Shown one piece after another: positions 36,794-48,117 of a DNA stretch of 64,000 nt (the stretch's first letter is position 1; every line of letters begins with the position of its first letter). Both the position numbers and the translations under genes were made by a program. Where the stretch lies: positions 992,001-1,056,000 of the forward strand of contig JALQBC010000010.1 of the NCBI GenBank assembly GCA_023375675.1. Reading direction: 5' to 3'. A model generated the notes under the pieces. The model worked only from the letters and a program-made list of their open reading frames with translations, was not told the origin of the DNA and made no database searches. The stretch comes from Cytospora piceicola. Its lineage: Eukaryota; Ascomycota; Sordariomycetes; Diaporthales; Cytosporaceae.

Positions 36794-37498
36794 ATGTCTG
36801 CCCAGGACTACTACCGTGACAGTGAAGGCCCCCACGAGCGTCACCACGATGCCCCACCACAACGGGGTGACTACGAGCCCTCAGAGCGCAGGGACGGCGA
36901 GCAACCCGACTTCTACAGCCACGAGGGCCGTCGAGACGGCTCCCGCGAGCGCGGACAACAACAACAACAACACCACAACCAACATGAGTCTGGCGGGGAC
37001 GGCGACCGGGGCCTCATGGGCACCCTAGCCGGCGGGGCGGCCGGTGCCTTTGGCGGGCACGCCCTCGGGGGCAAGGCCGGGCACGGCACGGTGGGCACGA
37101 TCCTGGGCGCCGTGGCGGGTGCCTTTGCGGGCCACGAGACGGAGGAGAAGGTGGACGAGTGGAAGGAGGAGCGCAAGGAGGACAAGGAGGAGAAGGAGGA
37201 GAAGAAGAGGTGGGAGGCGGAGCAGCGCCGCCGCCGCGAGGAGGGCGAGTACGAGGACGACAACAGGAGGCGTCACGAGTCGCCTCCCCGTCACTACGGC
37301 GGGCCTCAGCAGCAGTCCCGCGGTGATGATGGTGGTGTCCAGGTGACGGTGCAGCCGGGCGACACGCTCCGGGGCATTGCGGCGAGGTTTGAGGGGGTCT
37401 CGTTCGAGGAGATTGCGAGGCACAACAACATCCAGAACCCGGACATGATCTATCCCGGACAGGTCCTGGATGTGCCTGTCCGCCGTCATGGATATTAG
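36794..37498 (+). CDS. glycine-zipper plus LysM protein, apparently intracellular
   Basis: This is a single exon encoding 234 aa. Residues 1-70 are very hydrophilic (His, Gln, Arg, Asp) with a Gln/His run. Residues about 73-115 form a glycine-zipper segment (GGAAGAFGGHALGGKAGHG and ILGAVAGAFAGHE), a membrane-associating motif. Residues about 118-170 are a highly charged Glu/Lys/Arg helix. A LysM domain occupies about 182-230 (VQPGDTLRGIAARF ... NPDMIYPGQVLDVP). LysM normally binds chitin or peptidoglycan sugars, and secreted fungal forms start with a signal peptide. None is present here, and the N terminus is strongly charged, so the protein is probably cytosolic or attached to a membrane. 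Proteins of this layout occur in fungi and bacteria with stress-related annotations; the role here is unknown. The A/C-rich leader and ACACCACAATG start context support the chosen start. Confidence 0.85.
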   Translation: MSAQDYYRDSEGPHERHHDAPPQRGDYEPSERRDGEQPDFYSHEGRRDGSRERGQQQQQHHNQHESGGDGDRGLMGTLAGGAAGAFGGHALGGKAGHGTVGTILGAVAGAFAGHETEEKVDEWKEERKEDKEEKEEKKRWEAEQRRRREEGEYEDDNRRRHESPPRHYGGPQQQSRGDDGGVQVTVQPGDTLRGIAARFEGVSFEEIARHNNIQNPDMIYPGQVLDVPVRRHGY

Positions 37499-38622
37499 AG
37501 GAAGGCTTACTGTGTACAAGCAGTACGGATGGGGCTTTGAGTGGTTGAGTGGTTGAGTGCCTGATTGCTTGAGTAGCTTCGGAATAGGGATAAGAGGGGC
37601 AAGAATGATATGGTTGTCCTGTAGTACAGTACCTATTCACATACAACAACAAAACATGTATGAACATTTTCAAAAAGAAGAAGAAACCTCGCGAGGCTGA
37701 GATGACCTAAAGGACACCCATAGACCGGTAAATATGCCTTGATGCCCTGATTGCCGTCGAGAATTCAAATCAGGGACCTCGGCGAATGCCCCGCCAGCCC
37801 ACCAGCGCCCACCAGCGCCCACCAAAACCCACTAAGAGACCTAATGCAGGCCGATTGGACACGCCTGGGCACGCCTGGCACGGCGGCGGCTTTTGGTGGG
37901 GCACTGGGCAGTTCCGACCCGGACGATAACCAAGCCACCCCACCAAGCTTGTGACGATAAACAGGGATTAAAACACTATTACAGTAAAGTGAGCGGCAGA
38001 GTGGCAACGGCCAAGATTCCATCTCGGTCTGGGCTGCTGTAGGAGGAGGGAAAGAAGAAAAAAAAAAGGGAAGAAGGAGGAGGGGGGAAAAGTGAAAACA
38101 GAGACGAGGAGAAAAGAAGCCAAAAAAGATCTGCTCGTCCTAGAACGTTGAGATTTATTTTGGTTTATATTGTTGTCTTGCGTCTCTCTTCAAGATCAAG
38201 ACCAAGAATAAGACCAAGACAAGAAAGCCTTGGGCCTTTGCTGTGTCTGATTCGAAGGAGTTGGTATCACTACAGATACTAGATACTAATACCTAGGTAC
38301 TCACTACTCACTCACTTACTCGACCACCTCAACTCACCTGGGCACTCACTTGTCTTTCCTGACGCCCTCACCAGCCCTTTGTTTGCATATACCAACCGTT
38401 CCATACCGTACCACACCGTACCTCATGAGCGGCTACTTCACCTCACATCTCTTCACAACCACCAGCTCACCGGCACATCGGTCTATGTGCCGCTTACGAT
38501 TATCGTAAATCTACAGCAGGCGACTTTTAGTCTTTGCGCACTGCTTAAGGGGACGATAGAAAGACCAACAACTCGGCAAGAAAACCGAACGAACTAAACC
38601 ACTTAATCACCGATTCTATTTT

Positions 38623-38665
<43 letters not shown>

Positions 38666-38683
38666 AAACAAGTACTGCCTACC
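37499..38683. other. intergenic stretch, 1.2 kb
   Basis: This stretch holds GAGTGGTT and CCACCAGCG short tandems, an A/G-rich block (about 38040-38125), one TACCTAGGTA palindrome (38290-38299) and an AT microsatellite that runs to 20 bases before the next start codon. No coding signal is seen. Confidence 0.5.
38625..38663. repeat. AT microsatellite immediately before a start codon
   Basis: About 39 bases of pure AT repeat end 20 bases upstream of the ATG at 38684. It lies in the leader or core promoter of the SLC35F gene. Confidence 0.9.
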
Positions 38684-39925
38684 ATGGCATCCAGACCAGA
38701 GATGACCTCCAACAAGGCCCTTTACGACGGCGCCGACGACTCGGCCATCCAGACCCGCGTCTACAGCACTTCTGGCGATGCCCGCGCCGCTGCTGAGAAC
38801 GAGATCGATAACAGCAACGAGAACGATGCCGTTGCCCAGGGCCTGCACACCCTCGAGGCCAAGAAGATCCACTGGTACTCGTACTTCACCACCTGGGACT
38901 TCTGGATCATCGTGCTCCTGGGCCAGCTGCTCTGCCTCTGCAACACGGCCACCAGCACCTTCACCTCGTTCCTGGTCGACTACGGCACCAACATCCCGGC
39001 CTTCCAGTCCTTCTTCAACTACGTCCTGCTCACCCTCGTCTACGTGCCGTACATGTTCTACCGCTACGGCTGGCGCAAGGTCGCGCGCATCTGCCTCGTC
39101 GACGGCTGGAAGTACTTCATCCTGGCCTTCCTCGACGTCGAGGGCAACTACTTCACCGTGCTGGCGTACCGCTGGACCAACCTCCTCAGCGCCCAGCTGC
39201 TCAACTTCTGGTCCATCTTCTGCGTCGTCGTCGTCTCCTTCTTCCTGCTCAAGGTCCGCTACAAGCCCTTCCAGATCCTCGGCATCCTCATCGCCTGCGG
39301 CGGCATGGGCATGCTGCTGGGCAGCGACGCCATGTCCGGGTCCAACACGTACTCGACCGACCACATGCTCAAGGGCGACCTGTTCTGCCTGGCGGGCGCG
39401 ACCTGCTACGGGCTCAGCAACGTCTTTGAGGAGTGGTACGTCTCCCGCCGGCCTGTCTTCGAGGTCCTGAGCTTCATGGGCTTCCTGGGCATGTGCATCG
39501 GCGGCGCCACCGCGGGCATCTTCGACCGCTACACGTTCCAGCAGGCCACCTGGAACGGCCCCGTCATCGGCTACGTCGTCGGCTACACCCTCTGCCTCTT
39601 CATCTTCTACTCGCTGGCGCCCTTCATCCTGCGCATGGGCTCCGCCGCCTTCTTCGACATCAGCCTGCTGACGGGCAACTTCTGGGGCGTCATCATCGGC
39701 ATCCACGTCTTTGGCTACTCGGTGCAGTACCTGTACCCCGTCGCATTCGTCCTCATCATCCTCGGCCTGGCCGTCTACTTCCTCGCCGGCAGCATGCTGG
39801 GCGACTCCAGGAAGCCCTGGCTGGGCGACAACCAGGAGGACGGCGTCGCCGGCTTCGGCACCGCCAAGCTCAAGGCCCTCAACGAGGCCAAGCGGCAGGT
39901 CCTGGTCGTTGAGGAGCGCGCCTAG
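38684..39925 (+). CDS. SLC35F-type solute / nucleotide-sugar-like transporter
   Basis: This is a single exon encoding 413 aa. The family (SLC35F1/2/6, drug/metabolite transporter superfamily) comprises ten-helix membrane carriers; substrates are poorly known, and some members handle queuosine precursors or other small solutes. Here a hydrophilic N-terminal tail of about 65 residues precedes about ten hydrophobic segments (from FWIIVLLGQLLCLCNTATST at residue 73 to LIILGLAVYFLAGS near 365). The characteristic LDVEGNYFTVLAYRWTNLLS is near 147-166 and CYGLSNVFEEWYV is near 242-254. The tail after the last helix is cytosolic. Codon use is strongly biased to C-ending codons, suggesting good expression. 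The second ATG (MTSN, codon 7) is an alternative start. A long minus-strand frame over the same bases is only a shadow of this codon bias. Confidence 0.88.
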   Translation: MASRPEMTSNKALYDGADDSAIQTRVYSTSGDARAAAENEIDNSNENDAVAQGLHTLEAKKIHWYSYFTTWDFWIIVLLGQLLCLCNTATSTFTSFLVDYGTNIPAFQSFFNYVLLTLVYVPYMFYRYGWRKVARICLVDGWKYFILAFLDVEGNYFTVLAYRWTNLLSAQLLNFWSIFCVVVVSFFLLKVRYKPFQILGILIACGGMGMLLGSDAMSGSNTYSTDHMLKGDLFCLAGATCYGLSNVFEEWYVSRRPVFEVLSFMGFLGMCIGGATAGIFDRYTFQQATWNGPVIGYVVGYTLCLFIFYSLAPFILRMGSAAFFDISLLTGNFWGVIIGIHVFGYSVQYLYPVAFVLIILGLAVYFLAGSMLGDSRKPWLGDNQEDGVAGFGTAKLKALNEAKRQVLVVEERA

Positions 39926-42843
39926 ACGAGTCTCTGTGACGACGGAATGAAGATATATTATATATGTATATGAGAGAGAGAGAGAGAGTGTGTGTGTTCA
40001 TGAGCTGGGGTAGGGATGGGGGTTCTGTGTGATCAAAATCTGGTGAGGAAGGGGGGGTTTCTGTTTCCAACAATCATAATGTATACGACGGAGGAGTTAT
40101 GAGTTATTTGGATAATGACTTTTTGGGATTTGCGCTTCTTGAGCCTCATTCGTGGCTTTGAACCTGCATTATATATACCCTCTTTTGCAATATAGATGGA
40201 GAGGCATTGAGCCGGACACCATATCTGGCCATCGCACAAGCCTGATATTTCATCCTCATTTCCTTTTTCCCCATGTATGTGACATTTTTCTATTCGCCCT
40301 TGACCCTGTCTTCTGCTTGCATGGACGTAAAGCAATGAGCCTGAGATTACTCTCCCCCTCTCCCCCAGCAAGAAGTTGCTCTTAGTTGCTCTTAGCTGCA
40401 TACTCGGTATTTGAGCCACGGCGGAAACTGGGCTGAGCCACTCGACATATGCCAAGGGATACAAGTAAATAGATGGGTTGCAGATTGCAAATTGCAAATT
40501 GCAGAATGCAGTCATGACAGTTATAACACATATAAGCCCTGCAGATCTGGCACCTCACCTGATTACATGTACCTATAGTGCACATATCAAGTAGGGATCC
40601 CGAGGTCGTGTCAGAGCTCCTTTCCCACGGAGACCTTCCCAAGACTATCGGGGAAAATCGACGGAAGCAGAAAAGAGCATCAGGACAGCAGACACGTAAT
40701 GAACGACCTCGCCAGAGGGCGCGTCGGGGCCCGAAGAGGATCGGGTAGGAATCTGTTTCGAAAATATGTGCAAGTCACTCCAGGACGCCCCTGCTTCTGG
40801 ACACAACCAGCCGATCTCTCTGCCTAGCTTCTCTGCAGAAAGCGCTGCAGTGTATCCCCAGGTTTTGTCAAAGCCCCAACGCTGTGCGACGCTGGACGCT
40901 GAGCCTGCTCGAATGACAGGCGCGAGGGTATCGAGATATATACCGAGATACATACTTTTGGCAGCAGCAGATAATCTCCCACGTCCCACCACATAGGCGA
41001 GATGCTCCCACCAGGGAACAAACGTCGGGTTTAAGTGCCCATATCACCGGAGACGACAAGGGGGTGGGTTTTCCCTGACGAGTTAAGACGACGGGTACTG
41101 GTGCCATGAGCGAGTTTGGTGTGCGGACCGATGATATGTACGTACGTTCGCGAAAACAACAATCTCGATCTGGCCCCTCCCCCCCCCCTCACCCTTTTTG
41201 TTTCCATTCCGAAACCCGCCGACAGACAGGATGCGGGTTGCCCACACGTTTGGTGTGGTTCATGCGGCTAAATAGGAAACATTCTGGCAAAGCGCAGAGT
41301 TCGATCCAAGCACGGAGTGATGATGAGTGGGATGGACGAACTCAACGGTCCAAAACCTCGCGCCGGGGGGCGAACGGACGAACGAACGAACCATGGTGAC
41401 AGCTCGCTTCGGAAAGAGCGACAAGGTAGTAAAGCAAGCCACGGACCCCACTCCACCCACACATATATACACACACACACACAACCTTTGCAGCCATCAC
41501 CATGGAGGGGGAGAGGGGGCGGAGAGAAGGGAGGGGGAGATACTGCGGGGTGTGGGCTTTTCTCTCCTCCACCCATGACCAAAGCAGTTACTGAACCCGA
41601 CGAACATTTCCTGGCGCTCTTCCCAACCCTTCTGTAGCAAATACATGACCAGGTATGTGATACTGCTGCGTGCGTGCGTGAGCGCGTATGTGTGTGTGTG
41701 TGTGTGTGGGGGTGGAGACAATTTCGGCGGGCCGGGGGGGGGGGGGGCGGAAGGCTGCCCAGCGGAAAGTTTTGATAGGTGATGATGGCCTGGATGGGAG
41801 AAGCTGCGAGAACAAGGGGGGGGGGGGGGTGGGAGATGGGTGATGTGAAGCTCGTTGTAGCTTGCAGGAAAAGCATCAGACGACCTGGTCGGCGGCTAGC
41901 GAAGGATTTGTCGGCGGGATCGCCGTTTGGAAGTTCTTCTCCTTTGAGACGGGATCCTCGATCCAACTTGGAGCTGGTAAGATGAATCCTCGGGAATCCT
42001 TCCGTGAGTATGTACTGTTGTACACAAGTGGTGTACTGTGTAGTGGTCTGTACATGTATGAACCGAAGCAGGGGTCTGTCTTGTCGAATCGAGACGTGCG
42101 ATGTCGTATGGTGAGTGCCGTATGTATGTACTCGGGTAGATTAGGTGAATAGATTGGGATTGTTATGTTAGTTGGGGCGTTAACGACCGCCGCAGTACCG
42201 ACAGTCGGTACAGGGCAGCACATGTCAATCAGCCTTGGAAGAGGGCATCTCGACTCAAGCCACGAGCGAATGTGCAGGTAGTCTCAGTTGATGCTGATCC
42301 GGAAGCCCGGCCTAGATGTCTCATGTCTCACTCAAGTGATGAGAAGGGGGACATGGCATGGCATAGCATGGCATGACATGGCAGTCCCGTGAGTCTAGCG
42401 GGTGTGCTCTCTCGCGTAAGGCTGCATGGGAGACACGGACGGGGTAGTATACCATGTAGTGTGTAGTATATATGTATCAGAGTTTGTTACCTAGGTAGAC
42501 GCAGTTGTTGGGGAGATATTAGATGCCGCACAATGTGGCGCACAATCCTAGCAAGCGAGAGAGAAAAGCACAGGCATAGGCCAACAAGAGGCAGCGAGCA
42601 GTAAGCAGCACCAAGCAGCAAGCCAAGCAGCCAAACGCAGCCACGCAAGGCAGCCTCTCACGTGCAGGACCCGACACGCGACGAACTCGTGCTGTGAACG
42701 TGCTGTTTATAAAACAATAATAATAAAAAAAGAGCACGGACAGGGGTTGCGGCTCTCGCTAGGGGCATTTGAACCCTGGAATGCGGAGACGAACGGTCGA
42801 AAGTAGGAGAAGGGGACGGTCCCTGTTTCTGATTTTCTAGCTC

Positions 42844-42865
42844 TTTTTTTTTTTTTTTTTTTTTT
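42844..42865. repeat. 22-base poly-T tract
   Basis: An uninterrupted T run lies in noncoding DNA about 125 bases before a CT microsatellite. Confidence 0.9.
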
Positions 42866-42986
42866 GCTTGTTGTTTTGTTATTAGTATTTCTTGTTCTGC
42901 TGGGCCACCCATGTTGCGGTTACTTCTTCTGTTTATATAAGTCCTGAGTGAGTCTCTCGAGAGTTTAGTACATTTTCCCTGTATTG

Positions 42987-42991
<5 letters not shown>

Positions 42992-43031
<40 letters not shown>
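42992..43031. repeat. CT dinucleotide microsatellite
   Basis: About 20 CT units lie in noncoding DNA. Confidence 0.9.
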
Positions 43032-43036
<5 letters not shown>

Positions 43037-43900
43037 CTATCTTGTTGAGTGTTATGCATAGCTATGGGTAGCTACCTTGTCTAGATACCCAGATGGTACG
43101 GTAAACCATGATAAAGTGCTTGGCCCTGGGGCAAGAAAGATTGATTCTCCACGCGACTATTGACAAGCAATCTAAATCCTGCCATCATCATCAGGTGATG
43201 CCGGTTGGGCATGGTACTGTTATCTGTGTATAATAACGCCCCGCATTGAAAAGTACGTACGTAGTATATAGTAGCTTATACAGTATACCTGTAAGTAGGT
43301 AACAACAGAGTCGTAAAGATGGTGGAGGGGGGGAGGACAATTTCCGCTCTACTGTAGAGGCCACACTGGCTATCAATCTCCTGTTTGCGGTCTGCTGTCT
43401 GCTGTCTGCTGCCTGCCTGTCACTGCGTGAGTAGTGATGGCGCACACAACGCGCGCAGGTGGCAGACGCTGGCCCAATGGCCCCGATGGCCTGATGGCCC
43501 CAAACCCTTGATGATCAAATTCTTGGTCCCCATCAATCGATACCTACCTAGGTACCCAGTATATACCTAGGTACTTACAGGAGGGGTCGCCTGGGTCGGA
43601 GGGCCCTGTGGAGGATTTGTGGAGGGTCTGTGGAGGGTCCATGTCTGTTAGGGTCTCCATGTAAATGTCATCATCAGCATCAGCATCATTAGCATCATCA
43701 TCCATCCGGTATGGAACGCATGGCAACTGGCTGATTGGCAAACTGGCGGGCAGCAGTTACACTGAAGGAAGGGTTGGCATCAGGATCCATGCACAGTAAT
43801 ATTATTCGGGCATTATCACACCTGCAGGCGGGTTTAATGTTTTTTTTTTTTTTTTTCATACAGTACTGTGTAGTTTCCGCTGTATCTTTGTGTTCTGTAT

Positions 43901-43923
43901 TGTGTGTGTGTGTGTGTGTGTGT
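43901..43923. repeat. TG dinucleotide microsatellite
   Basis: About 11 TG units follow a 17-base T run at 43840-43856. It is noncoding. Confidence 0.9.
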
Positions 43924-46277
43924 ATCCCTGTAATTTGTGTCCCACACACCCACATGATTCGATCGCATTTTCTTCAATGGCAGCCGGGGACATCTGGAGG
44001 AGGGGGGTTTTCAGATATCCACATTCCCGGGTCAATCCCCCCCCACATTAAACTTGTCCCTACGCTACGTACTCTACTCTACCTTGGTACTCTTAAGTAC
44101 ACATTTTGTATTTTACCGTAAGTACCCGTACCCGTATCCGGACCGTATCCGGACCCGAGCCTTCACCAGATTGAGACTTGTCCATAACGTCCAGTAATGA
44201 AAACCCCCCGGGCAGTCAAGACAGCCCTGGAGGGCAGAGATGGAATAAATAGCAGGGAAGCTCGAGGATCCGTAGACGTCACCTGCAGCAGGGGATGGAA
44301 CAATGCACTCCTGGCACTCAAGTCAATTGCCCGCAAGTTGGAGTGGTAATTCTAGGTGATGTGATTGATGAATGAAGGACGGAGAAGGCAAACCTTGGAA
44401 GTGCCAAAGTACCTTCGCATGTCCTTCAATCGCGGATTGTGGGGTAGGTAGGTACCTACTTAAGTAGGTAGGTATCCAGAAGTCAATCCCACCCCACCAA
44501 AATGAGTGCCGGTGCTGGTTGTGCCCTTCAGGCTGTCAGGCTGAACCTTCCCATCCGTACCATGTAATTTATATTCCGTGATGTTCCGCAGGGTACTTAC
44601 TTGCCTGGAAAGGAGGCACGGCCAGAACTCCGTTGCCCACCAAGCAAGTACAAACATACCTACACACGTACACAAAAGTACAACCTTAGAAGTGCAGGTG
44701 CCATCTCCGAGCTATATCCACTAATTCATGCTTAATTGGATTGAAATTGGAAGGTTGTTGTTAGTTGCGACGGTCTACCTAGGTAGTTTCTATCCATTTG
44801 TACGTATGTAATGTGTCGTACTATACTGTACCGTAGAGTACTGTGCTGTAGGTAAGGAGTCGCTCCTCCCCCTCTCTAGTTTTTCCCACCCTTTTTTCCC
44901 CCTTGCCACAGGTGCACGCAGGTGGTGAAATACGCCTGGGACGCTCACTACAGGGGATTTACTTGGGGGCCCTCCAGCTGTACTCGCCTGTACCGCAGTA
45001 CCTTGGTTCGATTTTTTCCCGGGACGGACTTTTGGAGATCAACCAAGAAAGAAAGCATCCACCGCTCCGCTGCCGCTGCCGCTGGCGTGCCGCTTGCCGT
45101 CTTTCTTCCTCTCTTTCTCTCGCCCGCCCGCTCCTTTTTCTTTCTCGTCTCCTCCTCTTGACACCACCTATTTTCTCGGTTCCTTGTGTGTGTCTGTCTG
45201 TCTGTCTGTCTGTATCTGTGTGTGTGTGTGTGTATGTGTGTGTGTCTGTGAGCCGCCTTCCAAGGTTCTTCTTTTTTCCTTCGGTTGCGTCCCCTTTCCC
45301 TCCTTTTTCTCCGGGCGCTGAATAATTTCCCCCAACCCGCAACCGCAAATCCGCCAACTCGCAACTCGCAACTCGCAAACCCGCAACCCAACGTATAACC
45401 CGCCTCGGTTCACGAGTCGTCGACCCCGTTTTTTTTTATCCAGCGCCACAAGGGGAAACCAGAAACGACTCCGAACATTGTTCAATTATACTATTGCTGT
45501 CACTGCCACTGCCACTGCCACTGTCTTTGTCACCGTCAGTGTCATCAGCCTAGCAACTTTGTCCACACCGTGGGTTTGCTTTGCTTTCTGGATCCATTCG
45601 GTTCGGCTGCCATAGCAACAAGACCATCTTGTCTGCTCCGTTCCAACCTTGACGCTGCCCTTACCGCCGTCGAATCCATCCTCAAACCTCGACTCGCCTT
45701 GACCTCATCTGCACGGCACTGTTTGGTATCGAAGCCCAAGCCCATACAGGAGGACCAGCTAGGAAGAAGGAGATAAGTGATTTGGAATATCATAACACCT
45801 TGGGTGAGTTCGACTGCTGTTTTATAAAAACACTCCTCATGTCTATCTCTTTCCTGCGGCGCAGATGTCAATGCGCGATAAAATCTATTGCCGGCCCTGG
45901 TACAGACTGCGTGTCTATACGCGTGCTCAACACACAGCTCCCATCATCGCCACCATATATCCCATCCACAGACCCCCAGTCCCCATTGAAATGATGAGAT
46001 GCGTCTAATTTGCCAATTCACCTTGGCATACCTTGTTTGTGCCAGCCATACTCATTTGGAGATATGATCCTTCCACCCAATGCATGACTGCATTTGCGTT
46101 GCATCTCGTCGCGTTGCAGGCCACCTCCCGAGAGACTATGCTGACAAATTCCCGACAGTTGCAGGTCTTTGTGTTCTTAACAACCCCGAGCTTATTTGCG
46201 ATACCCCGGAGGATATACAATACCCCCCGCCACATCGATCTAAGGATAAAGGTCGATAGTACCTCATCATCACCACC

Positions 46278-48117
46278 ATGTCATACTACGGCGATGCGCA
46301 GTGGCCTGCCAGTGCCGGTGGCCAGCCGACTTGGGACCATCAGACTCCTCCAACTCGCTCCGGTTTGCCTCCCAACAATTCCCGAGACTCGACAACTATT
46401 GACACCCTCCGCCCAGGCGCAAGCTCCACGATACCGCGGGAGGAAGCCACTGCATTCTGGTACCAGTTCGAGGGTACGTTTCATATGGATTTGGGGGTCA
46501 AGAGCCGTCCGGCCATCACAACATGACTGTCTGCCGAGGTCACAGATAAACCTTCTGGGCACGCAATTGGCACGGCATGTTGTGACGGATGGCTGGAGAT
46601 GTGCGCAGAATTTGGAAAGGCCCAAAAAAGCTGATTGGTTTACAGAAGTTGAGCGGGCCATCGAGAACCTGGTCAAGAGTGGCAAGATGTTTGGCGCCCC
46701 TGGTGGCAGACGTGAGTTCCAACCACCACCCTTTCCTCCCGGCCCCGCCAGATTCTTCCCCGTCATTGGTGGTGAGTATTACTTGACAGTACTGGCTGGG
46801 TCAAGGACCGGCGGTAAATAAGCTGACTTTCCGTCTTGCAGACCCCCGTGGACCTGGTGGCCCTCAGCGACCACACTCTATCGAGTTCGAAGGCCGTGCC
46901 GGCCCCGGTGCCGGCCCCGGCCCCAACGCCGGTCCCAACGCCGGTCCTGGCCATCCGTCGTCCAACCTCCAGAACTTTTACGCCTCCCAGCGACACCAAT
47001 CCTCGCGCGGCTCCAACGAGGCGGAACAGATGATGCAGGCCAAGAGGAGGATGGCGGCTCAGCGCGAGCGCGAGCTCCGCAACTACCATCAGGAGCAGCA
47101 ATATAACCGAAGTAGGCCGCCCTCTACTGTATAGCATCTCAAAAAAAGTCACCTACCGCAATGAAAAAAGAAGACAAACCATCCCACCTTCAGGGGTCAG
47201 AACCAGACAGATTGTTGTTGCCACTGAACCTTGCCTCAAGTGCGGCCTGACATTGATGCCCCGACTGTTTCTCCCGACCCTTTTCCCTCTCCCGCCCCGT
47301 AAGATTGGACACCTGGGGGTTTTGGTTTGGTGTGGATCCCATGATAAGAGGCCACCCCCTGCACGAACGAACGAACGAACGAACGCGCCGGATGAGACCA
47401 GTGGGCTAACTCTCACCTTCAACAGCTTCCATTGCCGACATCCAATTCGGCGCCGCTGCCGCTGCTGTCACCCCTAAGCCTGAGCGAACCCTCAGCCCCA
47501 GTGGCATGTCAGAAGAGGCCCGCCGTGAATTGATCGCGCGTCAGCGAAGCGCTCTCTACGGCGAGGGTCCTTTTGCCCAGGCTGGAGGCTACGTCGACGA
47601 GACCGGGACTCCACGTCCAGGCATCCCCGTCCATCACGGTGGGCCCTCCAGCCTGAGAGGTGCCTCGCCCCTGACATACGAGTCCGGCCCGCTGCCCCCA
47701 AACGAGCCCATGTCCGCTGGGCCTCGCGACCGAGCCAGCAGCAACGCCAGCCCTGCCTCCAACCCTCCCGGTAACAGAGGCCCACTTGAGCAGACCAGCC
47801 GCACTAGCAACTCGTCGCCCGGTGGCGAGAACGGGAAGGCTGTCACCGGGAAGACAGTGGCCCCTATTGGCACGAGACCATCCGCGCCTTCCACCTCCCA
47901 GGGTCCATCCAATCCGGCTCTGCAGAGGCAATCCACGACTCCCCTGCCGTCTCCTCTCAACCAGAGCTACCACGCTCCTGGTGGAGTTGAGGCCAGTACC
48001 CCAAACGGTCCTTCCAACCCTACGTCTGCTGGGGCTGAAGCTCCCGTTGGTCTTGGCAGTTGGCCCCAGAGAGGCCAGGCTTGGGGGCCCAAGGCTCAGA
48101 CAAGTGTCTGGGGTTAG
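46278..48117 (+). CDS. conserved-looking fungal protein of unknown function, 427 aa
   Basis: Exons are 46278-46473, 46646-46771, 46842-47111 and 47426-48117 (1284 nt). All junctions share phase 1. Introns show GTACGT, GTGAGT and GTAGGC donors with GCTGAT and GCTAAC branch points. Intron 3 is 314 nt and holds a GAAC repeat. The protein begins MSYYGDAQWPASAGGQP. A short ordered motif spans exons 1-2 (FEEVERAIENLVKSGKMFGAP, broken by intron 1). Exon 3 encodes a Gly/Pro/Asn repeat (GPGAGPGPNAGPNAGPG) then a charged helix (AKRRMAAQRERELRNYHQEQ). Exon 4 opens with SIADIQFGAAAAA and EEARRELIARQRSALYGEGP, followed by a long Ser/Pro/Gly tail ending TSVWG. The short motifs look conserved and might be protein-binding segments, but I do not recognise the family. 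No membrane or signal segments are seen. Confidence 0.78.
47364..47384. repeat. GAAC tetranucleotide repeat inside an intron
   Basis: About five GAAC units lie in intron 3 of the 46278-48117 gene, about 40 bases before its acceptor. A shorter copy is at 41379-41392. Confidence 0.85.

Larger units (their letters stand above)
39926..46277. other. 6.3-kb gene-poor, repeat-rich stretch
   Basis: I see no coding signal on either strand. It contains GT repeats (41690-41708, 43901-43923, near 45220), T runs (42844-42865, 43840-43856), a CT repeat (42992-43031), G runs (near 41733 and 41818), ATTGCAA and AACTCGC short tandems (about 40485-40510, 45350-45390), GAACGAAC (41379-41392) and TACCTAGGTA palindromes at 42488, 43545, 43564 and 44776. 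The last 1.4 kb is pyrimidine-rich and probably includes the leader of the gene at 46278. Confidence 0.5.

Noticed and set aside
38603..39706. 367-codon minus-strand frame, Glu/Val/Asp/Ala-rich
   Set aside because: It is the mirror of strong C-ending codon bias in the SLC35F gene, whose helices and family motifs are clear.
46033..46821. 262-codon plus-strand frame overlapping the 46278 gene
   Set aside because: It crosses the true exons and introns in another frame and shows no domain.
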